Notes: generated by a model from the letters alone, not told the origin. DNA of 47,110 nt from a virus (IMGVR_UViG_3300020152_000029:1-47110); one strand, 5' to 3'; shown: positions 38,017 to 46,516, counted from the first letter of the stretch. Program-made: numbers and translations.

Positions 38017-39920
38017 TGACCACCATACAAAAAGAAATCCGCCACTTCCATCTATTCTGCGGTCTGGGCGGTGGAGCCAAGGGGTTCAATAAGGGCAAGG
38101 CCCGTGTGGGCAACATGGAAGCCAAGTTCCGCTGCATCGGTGGTGTCGATGTGGATCCTGCGGCTATCAGAGACTTCGATAAGTTGGCCGGCGTCCGCGG
38201 CACTGTGCTCGATATGTTCAGCCGTCAGCAGTATGAAGCATTCCACGGCAAGGAACCGCCGGCAGGATGGCGTGAAGCCGGCCCGGCAGACATCCAGCGT
38301 GCTGCAGGCAATGAGCGGCCGCATATCGTGTTCTTGTCGGCGCCCTGCAAGGGCTTCTCCGGCCTGCTCTCAGAGAGCAAGAGTAAGACCGGCAAGTACC
38401 AGGCGCTGAATGAACTCACGCTGCGCGGTGTATGGCTCATGCTGGAAGCCTTCAAGGATGACCCGGTTGAACTCATCGTGTTCGAGAACGTGCCCCGCAT
38501 TCAGAACCGTGGCCGTCATCTTCTGGACCAGATCACCGGACTGTTGCGTAGCTATGGCTATGCGGTCGCTGAAACCACGCATGACTGTGGCGAGCTCGGC
38601 GGTCTAGCACAAAGCCGCAAGCGTTTCTTGCTCGTAGCGCGCCATACCGACAAGGTTCAGCCATTCCTTTATGAGCCGCAGAAGAAATCTTTACGCGCTG
38701 TTGGTGATGTCCTCGGCCGCATGCCTATGCCTGGCGATGCACTGGGCGGTGCCATGCACAGACTTCCGGCCCTGCAGTGGAAAACCTGGGTGCGGCTGGC
38801 TTTCGTTGAAGCGGGGTCGGACTGGCGCAGCCTGAACCGGTTGGCCGTTGAAAACGGCGTACTGCGTGATTACCTCATCGTGCCAGATATGCACGGCGGA
38901 ATGCTCGGCGTACAGGACTGGAACATGCCGTCATCCACCATCACCAGCAAAGGCCGGCCGAATAATGGCAATTTCTCTGTCGCAGACCCACGTTACCATG
39001 GCCAGGAATACAGCCAGTATGGCGTGCTCAGGTTTGACGAATCGATGGGCGCAGTGTCTGGCCAGTCAGCTCCGGGTGGGGGCATGTACTCAGTAGCAGA
39101 TCCCCGACATGCAGGCCCGGAAAAACACTCCAATGAATTCCGTGTGGTTCCGTTCGACCAATCCGCTCAAGCTGTAACCTCGGCACACGGCAGCGGTCAG
39201 GCTGTGGCCGATCCGCGCGGCGGGCTCAATCCAGAAGAACTACACGGCAAATACCCTGTGGCCGGATGGGATGAGGCGAGCCGCACTGTCATCGGTGGCA
39301 ATGTGAATGGTGCCTATGCTGTCGCTGATCCTCGATCGCAAACCGGTTTCGGCGGCAAGGGTAAATACATTGTCACCCGCTTTGACGATCACACCAATAC
39401 GGTTATTGCCGGCAGCACGACCGGTCAAGGCGCCTTCGCTGTTGCAGACCCGCGCAGCGGCATCGACCGAGAAAAAGGCGACCACTATCTAACCGGTGGC
39501 CATTATGGTGTTGTGCCATGGGACCAAGCTACCGGCGCCGTGAGCTCCGCTGCAGGTATCGATAACGGCCGTTGGTCGGTTGCCGATCCGCGCATGCCAG
39601 AACCGAATGAAAAGCTCATCGCCATCATCCGAGCGCTGGACGGCACATGGCATCGACCATTCACCACGCTGGAACTCGCTGCAATCCAGAGCCTTGTGGA
39701 TCCGGAAGACTTTCTTGAGCTGTCAGGGTTATCTGACCAAGCATGGCGCGAACGCATCGGGAATGCAGTGCCACCTGATGCAGCCGAAGCGATTGCCGGC
39801 GTGATGGGCACCACCCTTCTGCTCGCCTGGTCCGGGGAAACATTCGTGCTCAGCGCTCAGCCTATCTGGGTGCAACCGGTAGCGATCGCACTCAGCGTTG
39901 CGCAAGGAGGTGTCCTGTGA
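38016..39920 (+). CDS. DNA cytosine-5 methyltransferase with VADPR repeats
   Basis: 634 aa. C5-methyltransferase motifs: I (FCGLGGGAKGF, ~14), IV with catalytic Cys111 (SAPCKGFSGL), VI (FENVPRI, ~156), VIII (QSRKRFLLVAR, ~199) and X (IGNAVPP, ~581). The space between VIII and X is very long and holds six VADPR elements (at residues 322, 360, 397, 436, 476, 522) that alternate with short beta units such as VVPFDQSAQAV, VAGWDEASRTV, VTRFDDHTNTV and VVPWDQATGAV. The repeats lie where target-recognition domains normally sit. The enzyme probably protects phage DNA from restriction. Product context: KTSC upstream, HAD and Gp37/68 downstream. Confidence 0.93.
   Translation: MTTIQKEIRHFHLFCGLGGGAKGFNKGKARVGNMEAKFRCIGGVDVDPAAIRDFDKLAGVRGTVLDMFSRQQYEAFHGKEPPAGWREAGPADIQRAAGNERPHIVFLSAPCKGFSGLLSESKSKTGKYQALNELTLRGVWLMLEAFKDDPVELIVFENVPRIQNRGRHLLDQITGLLRSYGYAVAETTHDCGELGGLAQSRKRFLLVARHTDKVQPFLYEPQKKSLRAVGDVLGRMPMPGDALGGAMHRLPALQWKTWVRLAFVEAGSDWRSLNRLAVENGVLRDYLIVPDMHGGMLGVQDWNMPSSTITSKGRPNNGNFSVADPRYHGQEYSQYGVLRFDESMGAVSGQSAPGGGMYSVADPRHAGPEKHSNEFRVVPFDQSAQAVTSAHGSGQAVADPRGGLNPEELHGKYPVAGWDEASRTVIGGNVNGAYAVADPRSQTGFGGKGKYIVTRFDDHTNTVIAGSTTGQGAFAVADPRSGIDREKGDHYLTGGHYGVVPWDQATGAVSSAAGIDNGRWSVADPRMPEPNEKLIAIIRALDGTWHRPFTTLELAAIQSLVDPEDFLELSGLSDQAWRERIGNAVPPDAAEAIAGVMGTTLLLAWSGETFVLSAQPIWVQPVAIALSVAQGGVL
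38979..39593 (+). repeat. Six-copy VADPR protein repeat in the MTase
   Basis: Six elements of 37-46 residues, each with a variable loop, a (V)(V)P(F/W)D-type strand, a T/AV turn and a closing VADPR. DNA repeats are diverged, so recombination between them is not obvious. The repeat region equals the usual target-recognition zone and could set site specificity. Confidence 0.85.
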
Positions 39921-40303
39921 GCGGCGGCGGTTGGATCGGCGTCGACTTCGACGGAACCCTAGCCCACTACGAAGGCTGGAACGGTGGCGCGCTAGGTCAG
40001 CCAATTCAGGCAATGGCTGAGCGTGTAAAGAATTGGTTGGCTGCTGGCCATACTGTGAAGATTTTCACTGCGCGCGTCGGCACTACCGGCCTTATCACCA
40101 ATGTTGGCAACAAAGACGACATCGATTTTGCGGAAGAACAGCGGAGGAAGATCCAAGACTGGTGCTTGGAACACATCGGCATCGCGCTTGAAGTTACCGC
40201 TACCAAAGACTTCGCCATGATTGAGCTTTGGGATGACCGGGCAGTACAGGTCAAGGCCAACACAGGCGAACCAGTTGGGTTCTCTACACGGGGGTTGGCA
40301 TGA
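39917..40303 (+). CDS. HAD-like phosphatase or hydrolase (small)
   Basis: 128 aa from GTG, preceded by AAGGAGG and overlapping the methyltransferase stop. HAD motif I is GVDFDGTLA; then GHTVKIFTARV (motif II, Thr) follows, and DFAMIELWDDRAVQV (motif IV-like acid pair) near the end. The cap and length are small, as in phage HAD-like proteins of the 5'-nucleotidase or polynucleotide phosphatase type. The substrate is unknown: nucleotide or DNA end. It is in the same unit as the methyltransferase. Confidence 0.83.
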   Translation: MSGGGWIGVDFDGTLAHYEGWNGGALGQPIQAMAERVKNWLAAGHTVKIFTARVGTTGLITNVGNKDDIDFAEEQRRKIQDWCLEHIGIALEVTATKDFAMIELWDDRAVQVKANTGEPVGFSTRGLA

Positions 40304-41247
40304 GCGATACCACAGGCATTACCTGGGCCGACTCTACTTTCAATCCATGGATGGGCTGTACCAAGGTTTCCCCAGGCTGCGATCACTGTTATGCCGAGCG
40401 AGATACAGCACGGTTCAAGCAGGTTGAATGGGGTCCGGGCGCACCACGCAAGCGCACCAGTGAAGGCAACTGGAAGAAGCCCATGCAGTGGGAGCGCGAG
40501 CACGAGAAGTTCTTTGCTGAGCATGGCCATCGCCGGCGTGTGTTCTGCGCCAGCCTGGCTGATGTGTTCGATAACGAAGTGGATCCGCAGTGGCGCATGG
40601 ATTTATTCAGCCTCATAGCACAAACGCCTAACCTTGACTGGCTGATCCTGACCAAACGAATCGGCAATGTGATTCCCATGTGCTCTGGTGACGGCCTAAT
40701 GTTCGACATGATACGTGAAAGAGTCTGGCTCGGTATCAGCGTGGTCAATCAGGCCGAGGCTGACCGGGACATACCAAAACTGCTGGCAGTGCCTGCAGCA
40801 ATTCGCTGGTTGAGCATGGAGCCGCTTCTTGGGCCGGTTCATATCGGGATGTATCTATCCCGTACCAACATGCCTGGCTTCAACATCATGCCGGGATTCC
40901 GCGACCCGTTGCCCGGGATAGATTGGGTTGTCATCGGCGGCGAGTCCGGCAAAGACGCCCGTCCCATGCACCCTGATTGGGCTCGGAATCTGCGCGACCA
41001 GTGCCAAGCTGCAGCTGTGCCTTTCTTCTTCAAGCAATGGGGTGAATGGGTTCCTACAGAACCGAAAGCCGGCGAGGACCTGGGCGGAGATATGCGCAAA
41101 GGCATAGTCCGCTTTGTGCAAGTCAACCGTGAGCCTGATGGAAGATTCCTCAAAGGCGACGCCATCATGCGTAGAGTCGGCAAGCACGTTGCCGGCGATC
41201 TGCTCGATGGCGTCCAGCATCACGCATTCCCGAAGGTGGCAGCATGA
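40300..41247 (+). CDS. Phage Gp37/Gp68-like protein (DUF5131)
   Basis: 315 aa. The start ITWADSTFNPWMGCTKVSPGCDHCYAE is the hallmark of phage Gp37/Gp68 (DUF5131), whose three Cys residues (C-x6-C-x2-C) may bind an Fe-S cluster as in radical-SAM proteins. It continues with VFCASLADVFDNEVDPQWR, LDWLILTKR, RVWLGISVVNQAEADRDIPKL, WLSMEPLLGPV, and WVVIGGESGKDARPMHPDWARNLRDQC. The reaction is unknown, though a modified-base or nucleotide role is plausible in this context. ATGA overlap with its neighbours. Confidence 0.92.
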   Translation: MSDTTGITWADSTFNPWMGCTKVSPGCDHCYAERDTARFKQVEWGPGAPRKRTSEGNWKKPMQWEREHEKFFAEHGHRRRVFCASLADVFDNEVDPQWRMDLFSLIAQTPNLDWLILTKRIGNVIPMCSGDGLMFDMIRERVWLGISVVNQAEADRDIPKLLAVPAAIRWLSMEPLLGPVHIGMYLSRTNMPGFNIMPGFRDPLPGIDWVVIGGESGKDARPMHPDWARNLRDQCQAAAVPFFFKQWGEWVPTEPKAGEDLGGDMRKGIVRFVQVNREPDGRFLKGDAIMRRVGKHVAGDLLDGVQHHAFPKVAA

Positions 41248-41681
41248 AGCAGCGCAGCAATGAAATCCCCATCGTGACCTGCCCGTACTGCGCGCAGCAG
41301 GCGCAGCTAGTAGACAGCAAGATTATCTATCCGCACTCGGACAGGGACTACGGCAAATTCTGGCACTGCCCTACTGATCAGGCATGGGTTGGCGTGCATA
41401 AAAACAGTTCGCGCTTTGCGCCTCTCGGCAGGTTGGCCAATGCCGAGCTGCGCGACTGGAAGATGAAGGCACATGCCGTATTCGATCCGTTCTGGAAAGG
41501 CGGGCTCATGAATCGCCGCAAGGCATACAAGATGATGCAGCAGATCCTCGGCGTATCAAAAGCGGAAGCTCATATCGGCATGCTGAATGTCGAGCAGTGC
41601 CAGGCACTGATACAAGAGCTCACCACGAACAAGCAGTTCTATATCGACCAGGCAATGCAAGCGAATGGAGCGACAGCATGA
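41244..41681 (+). CDS. DUF3268 zinc-binding phage protein
   Basis: 145 aa. CPYCAQQAQLVDSKIIYPHSDRDYGKFWHCPTDQAWVGVHKNSSRFAPLGRLANAELRDWKMKAHAVFDPFW matches DUF3268: an N-terminal CxxC and later HCP that bind zinc, then a helical block with MNRRKAYKMMQQILGVSKAEAHIGML. It is a small phage early protein of unknown function, perhaps DNA- or RNA-binding. ATGA overlap both sides. Confidence 0.9.
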   Translation: MKQRSNEIPIVTCPYCAQQAQLVDSKIIYPHSDRDYGKFWHCPTDQAWVGVHKNSSRFAPLGRLANAELRDWKMKAHAVFDPFWKGGLMNRRKAYKMMQQILGVSKAEAHIGMLNVEQCQALIQELTTNKQFYIDQAMQANGATA

Positions 41682-42340
41682 GTTACGTATTGAACGAAGA
41701 ATCCTTTTTGAAGGACGTTGCCGCGCACGAAATGACAATCCTTCGTGATGATGGACTTTACCGCCACATACGCTTCAAGCGCCCGGACTCCGGCTGCATG
41801 TACTTTGACCTGGTGACATGGCCAGGCCTGCTCTGCTACACCGGCGACATGGGGACCTACGTTTTCAGCAGGGTGCAAGATATGTTCGAGTTCTTCCGCA
41901 TGGATAAATCAGACTGGAATTTCAACAAGAATGGACTCTCCATCAATCCAGGCTACTGGTCTGAGAAGTTGCAAGCAGTTGATGGGAACCGTCATCAAGC
42001 TAGCTGTATGGAATTCGATGAGGATAGCTTTAAGAGGGCCATCAATCAGTACCGGATTGAATGGATGCGCTCCGGCGATTTGGAAAAGGAAGAAAGGCGG
42101 GAGCTCTGGGAAGCCGTGGAGTCTGAAGTTCTGGGTGAATTGGACAACTCAGGCATGAGGGCCCAGATTGCCGCCAATGATTTTCGATATGAGGTCGGTG
42201 GACGGGAATTCTGTTTCATTGACTTCTGGGACCACAGTTTTACGAAATACACCTCGCATTTTCTTTGGTGCTGCTATGCCCTTGCATGGGGTATCGCGCA
42301 GTACGACAAGCACATGGCAGAACAGGCGGTGTCGGCATGA
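41678..42340 (+). CDS. Conserved phage protein (220 aa)
   Basis: 220 aa from ATG 41678, which overlaps the DUF3268 stop; a longer in-frame start is disfavoured because it would run 82 nt into that gene. The start SYVLNEESFLKDVAAHEMTILRDDGLYRHIRFKRPDSGCMYFDLVTWPGLLCYTGDMGTYVFSRVQDMFEFFR is a block seen in phage early proteins of unknown role. A helical middle and the C-terminal YEVGGREFCFIDFWDHSFTKYTSHFLWCCYALAWGIAQY follow. No enzyme motif. Confidence 0.85.
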   Translation: MSYVLNEESFLKDVAAHEMTILRDDGLYRHIRFKRPDSGCMYFDLVTWPGLLCYTGDMGTYVFSRVQDMFEFFRMDKSDWNFNKNGLSINPGYWSEKLQAVDGNRHQASCMEFDEDSFKRAINQYRIEWMRSGDLEKEERRELWEAVESEVLGELDNSGMRAQIAANDFRYEVGGREFCFIDFWDHSFTKYTSHFLWCCYALAWGIAQYDKHMAEQAVSA

Positions 42341-42918
42341 ATAACGTACAAGCCTACCCGCTGAGCTGGCCAAGAGAGTTTCCACGTGCGAAGAGCCGCG
42401 ACAAGGGCACATTCAAAACTTCCCTATCCGGCGCCATCAGGAACGTGCAGGACAGCCTGCGCCTCTTCTCCCTGGACTCAGGCAAGAAGCTGGATAACAT
42501 CATCATATCCAGCAATGTGAGCCTTGGCGTTTCAAAGCCGGATGACCCTGGCGTATCGGTCTGGTTCACATGGGACAGCATGGACCTCTGCATTGCCGTG
42601 GACCGTTACCAGACCGTAGAAGCCAACCTTCAGGCAATCCATCACATCCTTGAAGCCCGTCGGGTAGAGCTGCGTCACGGCACTCTCGCACTAGTAAGAG
42701 CTACCTTTCAAGGATTCCGCGCGCTGCCGGCGCCATCCAGTGAGAAGTCATGGCGTGAAGTTTTGGGTGTGCCTGCTGACGAGAACGATCTTGAAGTGGT
42801 GAAGCAGGCCTATCGTCGCAAGGTAGCCGAGACACACCCAGACCGTGGCGGCAGTCACGATAAAACGACCGAAATCAACAGGGCATGGGAAGAGGCTCAG
42901 GAGGCACTGAAGGCATGA
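42337..42918 (+). CDS. J-domain (DnaJ-like) phage protein
   Basis: 193 aa from ATG 42337. The C-terminal ~60 residues form a J-domain: SWREVLGVPADENDLEVVKQAYRRKVAETHPDRGGS (HPD motif), then EINRAWEEAQEAL. The N-terminal ~130 residues (YPLSWPREFPRAKSRDKGTFKTSL and on) are a separate unknown domain. A J-domain implies recruitment of host DnaK, e.g. for replication or protein remodelling. The HPD is intact, so interaction with DnaK is plausible. ATGA coupling on both sides. Confidence 0.9.
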   Translation: MNNVQAYPLSWPREFPRAKSRDKGTFKTSLSGAIRNVQDSLRLFSLDSGKKLDNIIISSNVSLGVSKPDDPGVSVWFTWDSMDLCIAVDRYQTVEANLQAIHHILEARRVELRHGTLALVRATFQGFRALPAPSSEKSWREVLGVPADENDLEVVKQAYRRKVAETHPDRGGSHDKTTEINRAWEEAQEALKA

Positions 42919-43193
42919 GCGACCTAACCCTACACCTGAAGGCCGTCTACTTCGACCAGATCAAGAACGGCACCAAGCCATTCGAGTATCGCCTGATAAC
43001 GCCGTATTGGAAAAAACGACTCATCGGGCGTCACTACAACAACGTTGTGTTCTGCCGAGGCTATCCAAAGCGCGGCGATGTTGAGCCTTATCGCGGCTAT
43101 GACGTTCAGACGCTGACGCATCCCCATTTTGGCAACAAGCCAGTGACGGTATTCGCTATCAGGACCATGGCCGTCCAGGAGAAGGCAGCATGA
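42915..43193 (+). CDS. ASCH-domain protein
   Basis: 92 aa. LTLHLKAVYFDQIKNGTKPFEYRLITPYWKKRLIGRHYNNVVFCRGYPKRGDVEPYRGYD matches an ASCH domain, an RNA- or nucleotide-binding fold related to PUA, which in some phages contributes to RNA modification or base hydrolysis. The conserved KxxGxKxxEYR pattern is visible. Neighbours: J-domain and a small unknown, both overlapping by four bases. Confidence 0.85.
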   Translation: MSDLTLHLKAVYFDQIKNGTKPFEYRLITPYWKKRLIGRHYNNVVFCRGYPKRGDVEPYRGYDVQTLTHPHFGNKPVTVFAIRTMAVQEKAA

Positions 43194-43555
43194 CCGATAA
43201 AGAGTTATTGGAGCTGGCGGCAAAGGCGGCTGGTATCGAGATTGATAAGAGCGAGTTCAATGGCGGTGGTGCCGGTAATGATGGTTTTGACATCATGGGT
43301 AATGCTGTACTGGACTGGCACAACGGCACGACATGGAACCCGCTTACCGATGATGGCGACGCGCTGCGACTGGCAGTGAAGATTGGGCTATCTCACGGAT
43401 TAGATGTCATCTTGACAAACAGATCCGCGCATGCGGACTTAGACGGCGCCGGCGTCAGTCAAAACTGGTTTGCCGAAGAACACGACGGCGACCCATTTGC
43501 AGCCACCCGCCGCGCCATTGTCCGTTCTGCAGCTGAGATCGGGAAAGCCGCATGA
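43190..43555 (+). CDS. Conserved phage hypothetical (121 aa)
   Basis: 121 aa. DWHNGTTWNPLTDDGDALRLAVKIGLSHGLDVIL is a block that recurs in many phage early proteins annotated without function. The N-terminal TDKELLELAAKAAGIEIDKSEF is a short helix-rich part; the C-terminal FAATRRAIVRSAAEIGKA ends in a helix. The fold is probably small alpha/beta. ATGA overlaps at both ends place it in the same coupled unit. Confidence 0.82.
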   Translation: MTDKELLELAAKAAGIEIDKSEFNGGGAGNDGFDIMGNAVLDWHNGTTWNPLTDDGDALRLAVKIGLSHGLDVILTNRSAHADLDGAGVSQNWFAEEHDGDPFAATRRAIVRSAAEIGKAA

Positions 43556-43929
43556 CCGAAGAAGCGCAAGAATCCATGTGCATAGCCTGCGGCCACCAAG
43601 CTGCAACTCTCTTATGCGATTTCGTATTAGGGGCTGCTATCGCAGGATATATCCGCGTCGGACCTATCACCAATAACAGGTTCATGGCTGTGAAGTCGGC
43701 CAAGGTGCCTATGTTTACCTGCGATGCTCCGCTATGCGAAGACTGTGCGGTGAACAAGGGACATTTTCATGCTTCAGGCAAAGATGGATTCACCGAATCC
43801 ATTGACCACTGCCCGCTCCATGCCGACCAGGTGCAAAAAATCATGCCGCTGACTTCTGAAGAAATTGAAGCAAAACGGCGCGAGATAAGTGTGTATTACA
43901 GGCGGAAAAGAATAGCGGTGACCTCATGA
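43552..43929 (+). CDS. Cysteine-rich metal-binding phage protein (125 aa)
   Basis: 125 aa. Cys pairs CIACG and CDAPLCEDCAV, plus HCPLH, give a probable zinc-binding protein, with a membrane-like or beta hydrophobic run (FVLGAAIAGYIRVGP) between the first two. The C-terminal end (EEIEAKRREISVYYRRKRIAV) is a basic helix. The family is not recognised. It could bind nucleic acid or a host protein. ATGA overlap on both sides. Confidence 0.78.
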   Translation: MTEEAQESMCIACGHQAATLLCDFVLGAAIAGYIRVGPITNNRFMAVKSAKVPMFTCDAPLCEDCAVNKGHFHASGKDGFTESIDHCPLHADQVQKIMPLTSEEIEAKRREISVYYRRKRIAVTS

Positions 43930-44450
43930 TCAAGCGCGTCCACAAAACACTGTTCCAGGAATCCTACGCGCACTTCTCAGACTGCGACAAATACCGCTTT
44001 CTGCTGTGCCGTACATGGGATGAGGCAAAGCCGGCCATCTGCTACCTGATGTTGAACCCGAGCACAGCTGACGAGAAGGTTAACGATAACACTATCGAAC
44101 TGTGCCAGCGTCGTGCGGCAGTCATGGGCTACGGCTCCATGATCATCGTCAACATCTTCCCCTATCGCCTCACCGATTCCAGGCAGCTAAACAAGGTGCC
44201 GGACCTGATCGGGGATCCAGAGCTGGCGAACCGTGAAATCGTGTACGCAGTAGCCCGCGCGGATATGACTATCTGCGGATGGGGTCGGCACAAACTGGCC
44301 GCGCCCAGGGCAAAGGAAATCATGCAACTGCTGGAATCGGAAGGCCTGCAGCACAAGATTTACTGCCTCAGAACAACCAAAGACGGTAGCCCGCAGCACC
44401 CGCTTTATATCGGGTATTCCGTACAGCCTAAGCCATGGAGACCGCAATGA
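43926..44450 (+). CDS. DUF1643 phage protein
   Basis: 174 aa. RFLLCRTWDEAKPAICYLMLNPSTADEKVNDNTIELCQRRAAVMGYGSMIIVNIFPYRLTD matches DUF1643, a family found in phages and bacteria with an unknown activity, possibly nucleotide- or base-related because of the conserved MLNPSTAD and NIFPYRLT blocks. The C-terminal GSPQHPLYIGYS is part of the same family. ATGA overlap with the preceding gene and with the next. Confidence 0.9.
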   Translation: MIKRVHKTLFQESYAHFSDCDKYRFLLCRTWDEAKPAICYLMLNPSTADEKVNDNTIELCQRRAAVMGYGSMIIVNIFPYRLTDSRQLNKVPDLIGDPELANREIVYAVARADMTICGWGRHKLAAPRAKEIMQLLESEGLQHKIYCLRTTKDGSPQHPLYIGYSVQPKPWRPQ

Positions 44451-45757
44451 GCACCGAAACATGCGAAGACGATATCTTTAAATACGGGGAAAGCCTGGGG
44501 ATGTTCGACATGCCAAAGGAACAGGCCGAGCAGTATTGCAAGGATGAAACCGAGCGCACCGGCTATCAACACGATTGGCACTATGTCGCCGGCAGGGTTC
44601 ATGTCCTAGCCTTAACACCGGCTGCACTGGAACTAATGCCGTTCCAGAAGCGCGTCGCACCATGGATGCAGGTATGTTTTGGCCAGAAGATATCTGCCGA
44701 CATGGCCGAGCGTTGCCATCGGTTCTTTGAAGAGGCCACCGAAAAGGTGCAGGCCCACGGCATGACGCGCAGTGAGTGTTATCAGCTGGTTGATTACACG
44801 TTCAACAGACCAGTCGGGGATCCGGCACAGGAGACCGGCGGCGTCATGGTCACACTCGCAGCTCTGGATCTGGCGGCTGGCATTGATATGCACGCTGCGG
44901 CAGATACTGAATTCCGGCGCATCAATAACCCGGAGACCATCCAGAAGATACGCGCCAAGCAGGCAGCAAAGCCCTGGCACTCACCGTTGCCAGAAGCAGC
45001 CGCCCCACATACTAATCAGGTAGTGCCAGTAGTTCGTGGAGTAGGCAGAGATATAGATAATCCTAAATCCCTCTGCCTATATTTTGACCGTGAGCTTTCA
45101 GATGATGAGCTGGTAATAGTTCACGAGACATTGAAAAGAGCAGCCGCCCCACAGCAGCACGCTCCAGAAGGTTACGTTTCTCATGACGCTTACCGAGGAG
45201 CTATGGAACGAGCTTATCTTGCTGAGAAGAGACTGAAAGCAGCGGAAACCGAATTGGCGGAACTGCGCCAAGCACAGCAGCAGGGTGAGCCGGTGGCGTA
45301 TCTCACCGTTCACAATGATGCAGCTCATAAACCTGGGCAGAAGGAGCTGACTTTCGATAAGCCGCACTCTCGCACTGATTGGGATGTGTTCGCCCTCTTC
45401 ACCCAACCCCTCACCGCTGACGCCAGCTTTAATCAAGGGGTGGAGGAAAGCGTGAACCGCGCTGCCGCCTTTGTAGCAAACAATGAGTGTGAGATTGACT
45501 TGGCTGGACTTGCGCGAGAAATACGCAACGGAAAGCGCCCCACCGATATGCTGACGATGACGCCAATTTGGAACGATGAAGAGTTGCAAGCGCTGTTGAG
45601 ATTCCGCGAAACAACCGAAGATGAAGCCACCTATGATGTGCCCGCTGAAATGATGAAGCGCCTTGCTAGGATTGGCCTAGTGCGCTGGGTAAATCGGGAC
45701 ATATATCAAATTACTAAGTTTGGCGATTTTGTCTCCCGCGCACTGGAGGGGAAGTGA
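44447..45757 (+). CDS. Ea22-like mosaic phage protein
   Basis: 436 aa from ATG 44447 (ATGA with DUF1643). The N-terminal half (KYGESLGMFDMPKEQAEQYCKDETERTGYQHDW and on to ~200) is a globular domain unknown to me. The middle is a coiled coil with YVSHDAYRGAMERAYLAEKRLKAAETELAELRQAQQQGEPVAYLTVHND and the ...DWDVFALFTQPL block that recalls Ea22-type phage proteins. The end (EELQALLRFRETTEDEATYDVPAEMMKRLARIGLVRW) resembles a winged-helix-like module. The composition becomes more AT-rich after ~45.0 kb, and an internal GGCAGAG/CTCTGCC inverted repeat lies there, so this looks like a mosaic or recombination-prone gene. Confidence 0.8.
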   Translation: MSTETCEDDIFKYGESLGMFDMPKEQAEQYCKDETERTGYQHDWHYVAGRVHVLALTPAALELMPFQKRVAPWMQVCFGQKISADMAERCHRFFEEATEKVQAHGMTRSECYQLVDYTFNRPVGDPAQETGGVMVTLAALDLAAGIDMHAAADTEFRRINNPETIQKIRAKQAAKPWHSPLPEAAAPHTNQVVPVVRGVGRDIDNPKSLCLYFDRELSDDELVIVHETLKRAAAPQQHAPEGYVSHDAYRGAMERAYLAEKRLKAAETELAELRQAQQQGEPVAYLTVHNDAAHKPGQKELTFDKPHSRTDWDVFALFTQPLTADASFNQGVEESVNRAAAFVANNECEIDLAGLAREIRNGKRPTDMLTMTPIWNDEELQALLRFRETTEDEATYDVPAEMMKRLARIGLVRWVNRDIYQITKFGDFVSRALEGK

Positions 45758-46047
45758 TGGATTTTCGCGAACGATTAACCGCAAATGCTGAAGACTTCGA
45801 CGGCATCGTTTCTGAAATCCTTGCCGAGAACGAATCTCTTAAAGCCAAAATATTGGCGGCCAATAATGGTGAACTCAACGTATCACCATGGGTTGCTGAA
45901 CTCGCCACATCATTGATGTTTGCCAATGTTTATAAGCATTATGAATTGAGCAGAGACCAACTATTTGAGCTGATGGGAGGAACAGTAAGAGTTGCTTCTA
46001 TTGCCGCATTAGCCCACGACGCCGCCATAGCTAAGGAGAAGGAATGA
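45757..46047 (+). CDS. Hypothetical small phage protein (96 aa)
   Basis: 96 aa from ATG 45757 (GGAGGGG upstream; a GTG three bases earlier would add one codon). DFRERLTANAEDFDGIVSEILAENESLKAKILAANNGELN, then a Trp- and Ala-rich end. Mostly helical, probably dimeric or partner-binding. Lower GC than the genes before 44.5 kb. No family recognised. Confidence 0.72.
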   Translation: MDFRERLTANAEDFDGIVSEILAENESLKAKILAANNGELNVSPWVAELATSLMFANVYKHYELSRDQLFELMGGTVRVASIAALAHDAAIAKEKE

Positions 46048-46265
46048 TGGCTGTTCGGTGCCCAAAATGCCGCAGCACATCGTTTTCCTATTCTGTTGTA
46101 TGTGAGGAAGAGTTTACCAGTGATGTAGTTGATGGACAGCTTACCTTCATGGGGCAAAGTGATTTGCCTGTACCCGTGAGGGCCTGTGCCACTTGTACAA
46201 AGTGCGGACATTACTGGCAGTTCAGGAAAGTCCCTTACACCACTGAAGGTGCGTTGTGCAGATGA
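46044..46265 (+). CDS. Zinc-ribbon phage protein (73 aa)
   Basis: 73 aa with AAGGAG before the two adjacent ATGs. CPKCRSTSFSYSV and CATCTKCGHYW supply three CxxC-type pairs, the zinc-ribbon pattern, separated by an acidic beta region (EEFTSDVVDGQLTFMG). It may bind nucleic acid or regulate transcription. It ends the coupled early operon on this strand; the next two genes are on the opposite strand. Confidence 0.78.
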   Translation: MMAVRCPKCRSTSFSYSVVCEEEFTSDVVDGQLTFMGQSDLPVPVRACATCTKCGHYWQFRKVPYTTEGALCR

Positions 46266-46324
46266 ATTAACCAATGATGACCCTACCCCTTCATCCTACG
46301 AACGCACTCACGGCCAGCGCTGGT

Positions 46325-46513
46325 TTAGGCCAGTTGCCGCACCGTTATGCGTCCGGAAACAGTTGTCATCCAACCTTTGCCGCCGGGCTTGTCCTTGATG
46401 TATTCGAGCCGCTTCAGAGATTCGATAACCCAAGGCTCCATGGTGTGCAACGGCATCTTAAAGTGAATGGCAACAAGGCCCCAGACCTGCTCCTGTCTCA
46501 AGTCAGACTTCAT
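46325..46513 (-). CDS. Small hypothetical protein (62 aa)
   Basis: 62 aa: KSDLRQEQVWGLVAIHFKMPLHTMEPWVIESLKRLEYIKD, then GGKGWMTTVSGRITVRQLA, a short helix-turn-helix-like rhythm with a basic end, which may be a small DNA-binding protein; the fold is not certain. It starts 3 nt after the stop of the 90-aa gene, so both share a transcript. It points against the surrounding early operon. Confidence 0.68.
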   Translation of the reverse strand: MKSDLRQEQVWGLVAIHFKMPLHTMEPWVIESLKRLEYIKDKPGGKGWMTTVSGRITVRQLA

Positions 46514-46516
46514 GGC

